Below are positions 60,501 to 64,000 of a stretch of 64,000 nucleotides of DNA, piece by piece. This DNA comes from Branchiostoma floridae (lineage: Eukaryota; Chordata; Leptocardii; Amphioxiformes; Branchiostomatidae), in contig NC_049984.1 in NCBI RefSeq assembly GCF_000003815.2, forward strand, positions 10,800,234 through 10,864,233, given 5' to 3'. The position numbers and the translations under genes are program-made. The notes below the pieces were generated by a model that had not been told where the DNA came from, searched no databases, and was given only the letters and a program-made list of their open reading frames with translations. How positions within the stretch are numbered: position 1 is the first letter of the stretch; every line of letters starts with the position of its first letter.

Positions 60501-61766
60501 TAGATCTATCCATGTATGTATTTATAAAACAGAAATGATCAGGTGAACTTTTCACCATTTGTTTTGGATTCAGAGGACTTCAATATTTTCAATTACTCCA
60601 TCTCATTTATATTGTGGATGAACACAGATTTTATTTCATTTGCAGTAATGCTCTAGCCTGAGTACCATCCTCCCGGGTTTGCCAGCAAAATTGTTGAGCC
60701 AGCAGTCAATACAGAGGATGGTACTCAGGCTAGTAATGCTCTATTATAACACTTACTGGAGTCTTCTGGACTAGCAGGTCAGCAAACTCCTATCAATTAT
60801 AAGCCACATTATTTTTTTGGGGGGGGAGGGGGGAATCAGCAAAGCTATTCCACAAAAAGGTAATGGTTTATGGTTTTATGTGCTGACCATGTGGACAGTC
60901 CTTCCACCTTGCCACAACACAAATCCTTTATACCTGACATAAAAGGGAATTAATGGCCATTGAAAAGTACTGCACTTGTGGGAAATTACAACATGGTGCA
61001 ATGACTTGACCCTTGGGTGGCCTAGGTCAGAAACTTTGGAGTTCCTAATGCTTGTATCCAATATGTGCTCTAACATGGGCCCTTGCCACTAAAACCTTTA
61101 ACGTTGATATCAATCACCAGCCACTCCTTAATTAAACCTCAGAATGTACCATCTGGAGTAGATTTGTTGGACGGCTTGATTAGTTTATGATGGCCCTTAC
61201 TCTGCGCTGGTAACGGGCAGACATTGTAGCGGTCAGTCGTCAGGTCTCTACAACAAGATGTTTCACTTTACGAGAGGATGACTGTTATTGGTCCAGAGAG
61301 GATACACTTTTCCTATCTCTACAATGTTTTGTGCAATTGGCAAGGCAAGAGAACAGTTACTTGCTGGTCAGCCACATTGATACCTCAATTCCAGAGAGAC
61401 GACCAGTAAAATGCTACGACTTAGGAAGCTTTGATACCACTATGGCCAAAAGCAATACACTTACACAATAAAAGCACCCTATTAGCTGATTATACTGCAA
61501 AGGAAAAGGATATTAGCAAGATTGTGGGTAAGTCTGGCCTTTCAAAGTTTGGACTTCAATCGATGCAGTCAATTCTCCCCCTGTATCCACTGAATTGGAT
61601 CAATAGCAACTTAAGGAGATGGATTTTATGGTTGATTTAGCGCTTTTAATGGGGCAAACTTGCCTGTCTTCTTCCTCCTTTTCAGGCCTCGAAGGTCATG
61701 CCTCCGCCAAAGTTCCCGGCACCCAAGACCAAGAAGAAGGATAAGAAGGACAAGAAATCCAGGTAG
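6323..61766 (+). CDS. sowah: sowah, predicted long C-terminal splice form
   Basis: This form is the same as the short one up to a GTAAGA donor inside the last short-form exon. Its final parts are 45304-45396, 51785-51808, 60236-60417 and 61686-61766 (TAG at 61764-61766). The phases are 1, 1, 0 in succession and every exon is open in the required frame. The predicted protein is about 568-570 aa. The short tail is replaced by a basic, Pro/Ser/Thr-rich tail containing TPPSTPETTPP, two basophilic-kinase-like serines (RKDSS, RRAS) and a Lys-rich end. Support is splice-site quality plus phase agreement across four exons; no homologue of the tail was recognised. Direct splicing from exon 9 (donor 44596) to 51785 is also phase-compatible and would omit the last ankyrin part. 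Confidence 0.6.
6447..9833 (+). other. sowah intron 1
   Basis: A phase-1 intron of 3.4 kb, bounded by GTATGG and TTTGCAG. It is AT-rich and mostly unremarkable. It contains the 249-bp MITE at 9070-9318 and a G-run near 7790. No exon was found inside it. Confidence 0.8.
9070..9318. mobile_element. MITE with about 50-bp terminal inverted repeats, PIF/Harbinger-like
   Basis: The ends are AGGTGCACTCTCACTG inverted copies that match over about 50 bases with roughly five mismatches. TTA sits directly outside each end (9067-9069 and 9319-9321), fitting the 3-bp TWA target duplication of PIF/Harbinger elements. The AT-rich interior of about 150 bp has no coding capacity, so it is non-autonomous. Boundaries are sharp; the superfamily call is inferred from the target duplication. 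Confidence 0.88.
9834..9895 (+). CDS. sowah: sowah exon 2: N-terminal domain continued
   Basis: Completes an Ala codon from exon 1 and reads EARELFKDFVNNVAVIRQEE, residues 42-62. This fits the helix of the SOWAH N-terminal domain that precedes the conserved lysine-rich strand. The acceptor is TTGTTTGCAG and the donor GAG/GTACGT, phase 0. Confidence 0.93.
9896..13030 (+). other. sowah intron 2
   Basis: A phase-0 intron of 3.1 kb. It contains a perfect 14-bp palindrome (10486-10499) set between AT-rich arms. No exon or transposon was recognised. Confidence 0.8.
13031..13225 (+). CDS. sowah: sowah exon 3: end of N-terminal domain and start of Pro-rich linker
   Basis: 65 codons (residues 63-127). 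It starts GEKFLVLKKKYRE, the conserved basic end of the N-terminal domain, then turns into a Pro/Glu/Gln-rich linker ending PPLPPPPAL. The Pro run (PPLPPPP) is a possible SH3 or WW ligand, which is inference. The acceptor ends TGTTTCAG and the donor is CTT/GTGAGT, phase 0 on both sides. Confidence 0.93.
13226..14713 (+). other. sowah intron 3
   Basis: A phase-0 intron of 1.5 kb. A CT-rich stretch follows the donor, and the tandem array 13420-13913 fills a third of the intron. Nothing else was recognised. Confidence 0.8.
13420..13913. repeat. Tandem array of four copies, unit about 122-128 bp
   Basis: The word AGAAGACATT recurs at 13471, 13599, 13721 and 13843, giving spacings of 128, 122 and 122. 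Each unit also carries CCTGTTTCCATGTAATATAG and ATCTGATACAAAACTG variants. Copies 3 and 4 are the most alike, suggesting recent expansion at the right side. Short ORFs on both strands inside it are repeat artefacts. Confidence 0.92.
14714..15232 (+). CDS. sowah: sowah exon 4: large disordered linker with repeated RxxSF motifs
   Basis: The largest exon, 173 codons (residues 128-300), phase 0 on both sides. It is rich in Pro, Gln, Ser, Asn and Asp and is probably disordered. Four R-x-x-S-F motifs occur: RQPSF, RQLSF, RQSSF and RKPSF, with serines near residues 168, 189, 211 and 223. They resemble basophilic-kinase sites, possibly 14-3-3 ligands once phosphorylated, which is inference. The end carries a Ser/Arg/Asp repeat (SRSDTVSI then RSDTASIS). 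The acceptor is ACATGCAG and the donor AAG/GTAATT. Confidence 0.92.
15233..15687 (+). other. sowah intron 4
   Basis: A phase-0 intron of 455 bases with no recognised element. Confidence 0.8.
15688..15735 (+). CDS. sowah: sowah exon 5: short acidic linker exon
   Basis: 16 codons: GEAEDDGYGSNVSSVA (residues 301-316). The acceptor is TTTCACAG and the donor GCT/GTAAGT, phase 0 on both sides, so it could be a cassette exon. Support is the splice sites, the open frame and its position in the linker; there is no domain to confirm it. Confidence 0.8.
15736..17127 (+). other. sowah intron 5
   Basis: A phase-0 intron of 1.4 kb. No transposon or exon was recognised; it ends in a long T/C-rich tract. 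Confidence 0.75.
17128..17232 (+). CDS. sowah: sowah exon 6: Tyr/His-rich linker exon
   Basis: 35 codons (residues 317-351), beginning KRVHFAEYDEYLILHQDF and containing an unusual YYHHTHR cluster. The acceptor is GCTTCTGTAG and the donor ATG/GTAATA, phase 0 on both sides. It lies just before the ankyrin-region exon. No homologous domain was recognised, and as a symmetrical exon it may be alternatively included. Confidence 0.65.
17233..17853 (+). other. sowah intron 6
   Basis: A phase-0 intron of 621 bases ending in a strong pyrimidine tract (CCCCCTCCCCCTCCCATCTGCAG). No other feature was seen. Confidence 0.8.
17854..17955 (+). CDS. sowah: sowah exon 7: start of the ankyrin region
   Basis: 34 codons (residues 352-385). 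The LDVLEKEWMLKAAVGNVSAL core followed by RRLLSQDPNLASKK is the hallmark opening of the SOWAH ankyrin block. The last residues must be followed by an Asp-Phe dipeptide in the family, which the next microexon supplies. Donor AAG/GTGAGC, phase 0. Confidence 0.95.
18672..18897. mobile_element. hAT-like MITE, 226 bp
   Basis: The ends are CAGGGCTTTCTCCAG and, inverted, CAGGGCTGTCTCCAG, one mismatch in 15. The flanking octamers (GGGGGAGC left, GTGGTAGC right) agree at 6 of 8 positions, fitting an aged 8-bp hAT target duplication. CAGGG is a usual hAT terminus. No coding capacity. Confidence 0.78.
20593..21450. mobile_element. 858-bp non-autonomous DNA transposon with direct subterminal TACG repeats
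   Basis: The element is flanked by GTTAAAG on both sides (20586-20592 and 21451-21457), a perfect 7-bp target duplication. Its ends are imperfect inverted repeats (left AGGGCCCCCAAGGGG, right reversed GGGGGCCCCAAAGCCC). Inside both ends lies a series of about ten variants of TTACGCTCTACG followed by TAAATT, all in the same orientation. The middle has two diverged copies of a segment with GACCCTCTGAAACGCC / GACCCTTTGAAACGCA. No transposase is encoded. The superfamily is unsure; hAT (8-bp duplication with the last base changed) is possible. Confidence 0.85.
22365..22609 (+). repeat. Direct repeat copy 1 (about 245 bp)
   Basis: Shared words with copy 2 at 22811-23040 include GTGATTCGAGGAAAA, CAGACTGGTGTTTCCGTGA, GACGACGAAAAATCC, GGTTTTACGGAGACCA and CATGACAAAATCTAG. 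It contains a GCCGCCAT core near the middle. Confidence 0.88.
22811..23040 (+). repeat. Direct repeat copy 2 (about 230 bp)
   Basis: Diverged second copy of 22365-22609, offset about 440 bases. It keeps the GCCGCCATCTTTT word, a YY1-like core, which may reflect a promoter region of a mobile element. Confidence 0.88.
25703..25714 (+). CDS. sowah: sowah microexon (12 nt) encoding Asp-Phe-Val-Ser
   Basis: GATTTTGTCTCG lies between a good acceptor (GTTGCTACCCAG) and a strong donor (GTAAGT), phase 0 on both sides. It encodes DFVS, exactly the residues the family requires between the first ankyrin helix pair (exon 7) and the GFTALHW-type motif (exon 8). It is far too short for any ORF caller. Without it the conserved Asp-Phe would be missing. 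Confidence 0.85.
25715..38783 (+). other. sowah intron 8, 13 kb, low repeat content
   Basis: The longest intron within the short-form CDS. It is strikingly poor in recognisable transposons. Segments with homeodomain-like words and even composition, for example 27300-27560 and 36000-36190, and a CpG-richer block 33280-33540, are candidate regulatory elements by appearance only. Two possible microexons (26573-26575 and 30858-30863) lie inside. A CAT trinucleotide run is at about 29297-29311. Confidence 0.75.
30858..30863 (+). CDS. sowah: Candidate 6-nt sowah microexon encoding Gly-Phe
   Basis: GGCTTT follows a pyrimidine-rich tract and TTTTGCAG and is followed by GTTGGG, a weak donor. It would restore DFVS-GF-TALHW, the family pattern, phase 0. 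I found no other AG-GGN-T(A/T)Y-GT arrangement in this intron by eye. One such match in 13 kb is not improbable by chance, so this is a hypothesis. Confidence 0.3.
38784..38870 (+). CDS. sowah: sowah exon 8: ankyrin repeat with TALHWGAKHG
   Basis: 29 codons. TALHWGAKHGNQEIVALMAD is the canonical ankyrin helix-turn-helix signature in its SOWAH form, followed by AGLDVNLRS. The acceptor is TTTACCTTTCAG and the donor TCG/GTAAGT, phase 0. The family normally has Gly and an aromatic residue directly before the Thr; neither is in this exon. Confidence 0.97.
38871..44522 (+). other. sowah intron 9
   Basis: A phase-0 intron of 5.7 kb. It carries two related segments at 41960-42040 and 42296-42380, a short local duplication around CTCCAGACCCTTGC (about 40687 and 40742), and a possible 3-nt exon (40265-40267). 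The hydrophobic 128-aa frame at 40246-40632 lies in AT-rich sequence and is not believed. No transposon was delimited. Confidence 0.75.
44523..44595 (+). CDS. sowah: sowah exon 9: ankyrin repeat with GYTPLHLAAMYGH
   Basis: 24 codons plus one base. GYTPLHLAAMYGHDHIVKLL is a textbook ankyrin repeat and close to the SOWAH family's second TPLHLAA repeat. The acceptor is TTGCTCTTACAG and the donor TACG/GTAAGG, phase 1. The phase-1 end permits joining to 45304 and also to 51785. Confidence 0.97.
44596..45303 (+). other. sowah intron 10
   Basis: A phase-1 intron of 708 bases; no element was recognised. Confidence 0.85.
45304..45521 (+). CDS. sowah: sowah exon 10: last ankyrin segment and short-form C-terminus
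   Basis: Completes the ankyrin block with DADVTIRDYSGRRP and LRPGSS, then a basic Ser-rich tail (KKQRSSSLSSFNPRHS) ending APPKHH and TAA. The acceptor is ACATCTCTTTTAG, phase 1. Inside the exon CAAC/GTAAGA at 45396/45397 is a good donor in phase 1, so a 93-nt version (45304-45396) can splice onward. The full tail looks coding (it contains a further RxSxxxF-like serine motif), so both versions are credible. Confidence 0.93.
47729..47734 (+). terminator. Candidate polyadenylation signal AATAAA
   Basis: First perfect AATAAA that I found downstream of the short-form stop, 2.2 kb away; a second is at 47971-47976. A hexamer alone is weak evidence. Confidence 0.25.
48245..48555. repeat. 24-bp minisatellite, 13 units
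   Basis: The consensus unit is TGATCTGTCCACCTGTGGTTCAGG with point variants; the eighth unit lacks one base. Since 24 is a multiple of three, long open frames run through it on both strands (Cys-Gly-Ser-Gly-Asp and Pro-Glu-Pro-Gln-type repeats), but the missing base shifts them and no gene context exists. Each unit carries CACCTG and CAGGTG E-box words and a TGTGGTT RUNX-like word. Confidence 0.95.
51785..51808 (+). CDS. sowah: sowah long-form exon 11 (24-nt microexon)
   Basis: 24 bases between an excellent acceptor (TTTGTTTTTCCCCCTCAG) and donor (AAAAC/GTAAGT). Entered in phase 1 from 45396 it reads QKLHVATK and leaves in phase 1, matching the next exon. Also compatible with direct joining from exon 9. 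No homology supports it; the evidence is splice-site strength and phase. Confidence 0.62.
52086..52223. mobile_element. Foldback / MITE-like element, 138 bp
   Basis: The left end CCTATGGTAGCATAA and the inverted right end CCTAAGGTAGCATAA match at 14 of 15. Further inverted pairs lie inside (TAGTATCA, CATAGGAGTA, GGCTACACTCCT / AGGAGTGTAACC), so almost the whole segment can fold on itself. No clear target duplication was seen. Confidence 0.75.
58774..59126. mobile_element. hAT-like MITE, 353 bp, with GGGCAAG subterminal repeats
   Basis: Perfect inverted ends CAGGGTTGGACAAG / CTTGTCCAACCCTG. AGTAAG lies directly outside both ends (58768-58773 and 59127-59132). Near both ends GGGCAAG / CTTGCCC words recur several times in both orientations, as expected for transposase-binding sites. 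No coding capacity. The CAGGG terminus suggests hAT, although only 6-7 bases of target duplication are seen rather than 8. Confidence 0.85.
60236..60417 (+). CDS. sowah: sowah long-form exon 12: basic Pro/Ser/Thr-rich tail
   Basis: Entered in phase 1 (C plus AG gives Gln), it reads FKWARGKTQQRKSSVPAIFQ and continues to KTPPSTPETTPP and RKDSSPSMLRRAS. The 60 full codons end in phase 0 at TCT/GTGAGT. The composition (basic, Ser/Thr-Pro, RxxS) resembles the rest of the protein's linker. A second frame is also open but ends in a stop across the donor and reads less plausibly. Confidence 0.65.
60418..61685 (+). other. sowah long-form intron 12
   Basis: A phase-0 intron of 1.3 kb, with the 79-bp inverted-repeat element 60654-60732 and a G-rich run near 60820. 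It ends in CTTCTTCCTCCTTTTCAG. Confidence 0.7.
60654..60732. mobile_element. 79-bp miniature inverted-repeat element with 9-bp target duplication
   Basis: TAGCCTGAGTACCATCCTC at the left is matched perfectly by its inverted copy at the right. GTAATGCTC flanks both sides (60645-60653 and 60733-60741). Nine-base duplications are typical of Mutator-like elements, but this one is so small that the family assignment is only a suggestion. Confidence 0.85.
61686..61766 (+). CDS. sowah: sowah long-form last exon: Lys-rich C-terminus
   Basis: Reads ASKVMPPPKFPAPK then TKKKDKKDKKSR and TAG, 26 residues. The acceptor is CCTTTTCAG, phase 0. The stop overlaps a weak possible donor (AG/GTAGAT at 61762/61763), so splicing beyond this exon cannot be excluded. 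Confidence 0.65.
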   Translation, partial: ASKVMPPPKFPAPKTKKKDKKDKKSR

Positions 61767-64000
61767 ATTTGTAGGGTGGGTTATGGGCAGCGACAGTTAA
61801 CGGGTGTTTCGGTGACCCCCGGACACTGCGACATGCCAAATTACCATGTCTCTATGTCTCCTTACCTGTAATGGCATTTGCTTTCGTAATCCGAATAACT
61901 GTGCATTACTCCGGCAATATATCTAAGGGAAAGAGCTTTTGATTTGGCTTCTGGACCAGTCGTGGAGGATCTATCAGAGGGCTTTTTGGCTCAATTGGAA
62001 ATTGCAGGAGTATTGGTCAATGGACTAATGTTTTCCTCCGGATGATACTGCATTAAAGGTTAATGGCACGGAAAATGTGGCCGCATTACCCCGGCCCCGG
62101 ACGATAATTGGTTGTGTTGGAAATAGCAGAAAGCACTGACCAGGGAAGGTCATCATTCTGGCCTGATAACCAGCTCTCCCCCACCCACCTGGTGTCTTCA
62201 TGTTCTCTCATTAGAGTGCCCAGTCCTCTTCATTAATTGGACTGGCGGACACTCAGCCTGAGACCCCCTAGGTCCCTCAAGTAGGACCACTTTAGACGTG
62301 AAGAGAAAAAATTATTACCAAAGTATCCATGATGAGCGCTGAGGGCTTGTGCCAAACTGACCACATTGTCTTCCTAGCACTGCAGTAACAGTATGTTTCC
62401 CTGACAACACTTCAGACAATTGCTACCAGTTACTTATGATAAATGGAAAAGGTATGACGTTCTAATACTTAGATTTACTCAATGCACATGTACACTTAAG
62501 CACATTGTATAGACAATGAAAACTCTGGAACTGTGTAGTCCACGCTAAAGCAGCTGTCTGTCTATGCAGACACCACGTCCAGCTCTTAAGTCTGACAGAA
62601 AACCTGAATCCTGAATGCACAATGTTTTTCAGTGTTTTTCGTCAGAAAGCTGACCATGTATTTCAGCATCTTTTGATATTTGCATAAACAATGTAAGGTG
62701 TTCTCATGTTTTGGGTAGTACACGTAAACTTATACTTTGATCTGTTCTAAACTTAGATCAAGAACAGCCTTGGTAAAAATATCTTTATTGCAACTATACA
62801 GAGAAATTTATGATCTTTGTCAAACAAATGTAGCAGGTGTGGATATTGCAAACAATTACAGCAACCTACATTTCTATCACATGCACAGTTTAAAAGTGTC
62901 AGGGATCTCATATTGAATGCCAGATTCTTCTTATAGAAGTCCAATTACTCTAGAGCCATGTTTGCAATAATATCAAGCTCTTGTCCACTTTATTGGCAAA
63001 ACTTTGATCCATTAAAAGTTACCGTGGCTTTTCCTTCCCTAAAACAACCTCATGAGACACCAAGCCTGAGTTGCCCACTGGCTACACTAACAGTTAAAGA
63101 TTTAGAAGATTTCCAAACACTACGTACATAAAGTACTGGTAAGCCTCACTGTTGCAAGCGCAGCAGAGATGAAAGAGTTGGACATGAGCATGGCTAAGGC
63201 CTGAGCAGCCAAATACCCGTTTTACATGCAAAACAGTGGTTACCGCAGTTTGACACGATCTATATACCATGTCATCTGAGAGGCGATCAGATTCATGAAA
63301 AACTTACAGTGTCCCCTTGAACAGGGAACCCCAGTCGTAAATCACAGGACGGGGGACTTACGCACCTGTCCGTACGAGTTGGAAGCCACGTATGTCGTTT
63401 TCATGCGGGGCACATCGCAGCCGGGAGATAAGGCGCCGAGGCGGACCTGTCATACTTTGACTTTTACCTTGTATTTCGGCAAAGTTTCACACAGTCCTTA
63501 TCGTGATGGAAGGGGATCATGCCATGTTAGCATGAGCAGTGCTGTAATTACCACAAAAGGTCCAAGTGTGCAGCCAGATACTGCCTAATGGCAAAAACCA
63601 ATCTCTCCCCACATCCTAGACATGTGATTCAGCACGCGATCAATACCTTTCATATTTCTAACATCCCTTCCTGCCAGTCTTATCGTAATGGGAGGGGTAG
63701 CCAGCCACTCATGTAATTACGCCACAGAGTCTAAGAGTATTGGGAACTTTCTTCTTGTCTGTCTTACACTGATTGAAAGCCAAGGCCAGACCCAATTTCG
63801 GTGTCCATTTGTCGATGCAACCTTTACTTCCCGAATGTACAAAGGTTCCTAGATTAAAGAAGAGGTAGAGAATGAGTCAAACAACAGTTCTGTCTGCTTG
63901 GCTCCTGGAAGATCACAGATGGTTTTGACATTACAGCTATCCTACAACTAAGAACATTTTTCATCAAAAATGAAAGAATGGCATCATTCTGGCATCCAAT
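61767..64000. other. Non-coding sequence downstream of sowah
   Basis: No exon was recognised. ATTAAA at 62052-62057 and 63013 are possible weak polyadenylation signals. Sequence at 61790-62130 is compositionally even and non-repetitive. Two related short modules lie at about 63493-63555 and 63675-63730. No transposon boundaries were found. Confidence 0.5.

Overview
This is a eukaryotic, probably cephalochordate (amphioxus, Branchiostoma) scaffold window. It is intron-dominated, with short exons bounded by GT/AG sites, two N gaps, many small DNA transposons and many ACATGTA-type words. No bacterial features, CRISPR array, rRNA or functional tRNA gene is visible. The organism call is inference from gene structure and sequence style.

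The window is dominated by one plus-strand gene, which I recognise as an orthologue of sosondowah (SOWAH, ankyrin repeat domain family). I rebuilt it exon by exon from splice sites, phase and family similarity. Its coding parts are 6323-6446, 9834-9895, 13031-13225, 14714-15232, 15688-15735, 17128-17232, 17854-17955, a 12-nt microexon 25703-25714, 38784-38870, 44523-44595 and 45304-45521 (stop). The protein of about 514-516 aa has the N-terminal SOWAH winged-helix-like domain, a long Pro/Gln/Ser-rich linker with repeated R-x-x-S-F motifs, and C-terminal ankyrin repeats. An in-frame donor inside the last exon (GT at 45397) and three phase-matched downstream exons (51785-51808, 60236-60417, 61686-61766) predict a second, longer C-terminus of about 568-570 aa. 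A Staf/ZNF143-like, ETS and YY1 motif cluster sits just before the start codon.

Layout: 1-6265 is non-coding and contains a CpG-richer stretch, two assembly gaps flanked by near-identical copies, a GT microsatellite and a tRNA-derived SINE. 6266-45521 holds the promoter-proximal motifs and main gene. 45522-61766 holds the alternative 3' exons within long introns. 61767-64000 is non-coding. The introns carry a Harbinger-like MITE (9070-9318), a 122-128-bp tandem array (13420-13913), a hAT-like MITE (18672-18897), an odd 858-bp element with direct subterminal repeats (20593-21450) beside a CpG-rich repeat-derived block (21451-24000), a foldback element (52086-52223), a hAT-like MITE (58774-59126) and a 79-bp element with 9-bp target duplications (60654-60732). 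A 24-bp minisatellite lies at 48245-48555.

Context: sowah is known as the bystander gene linked to Iroquois (Irx) genes across bilaterians, with Irx regulatory elements in its introns; in tetrapods that arrangement was dismantled and intronless retrogenes remain. The intron-rich gene and its long low-repeat introns fit the ancestral arrangement. No Irx gene is in the window, so any regulatory role of the introns is inference.
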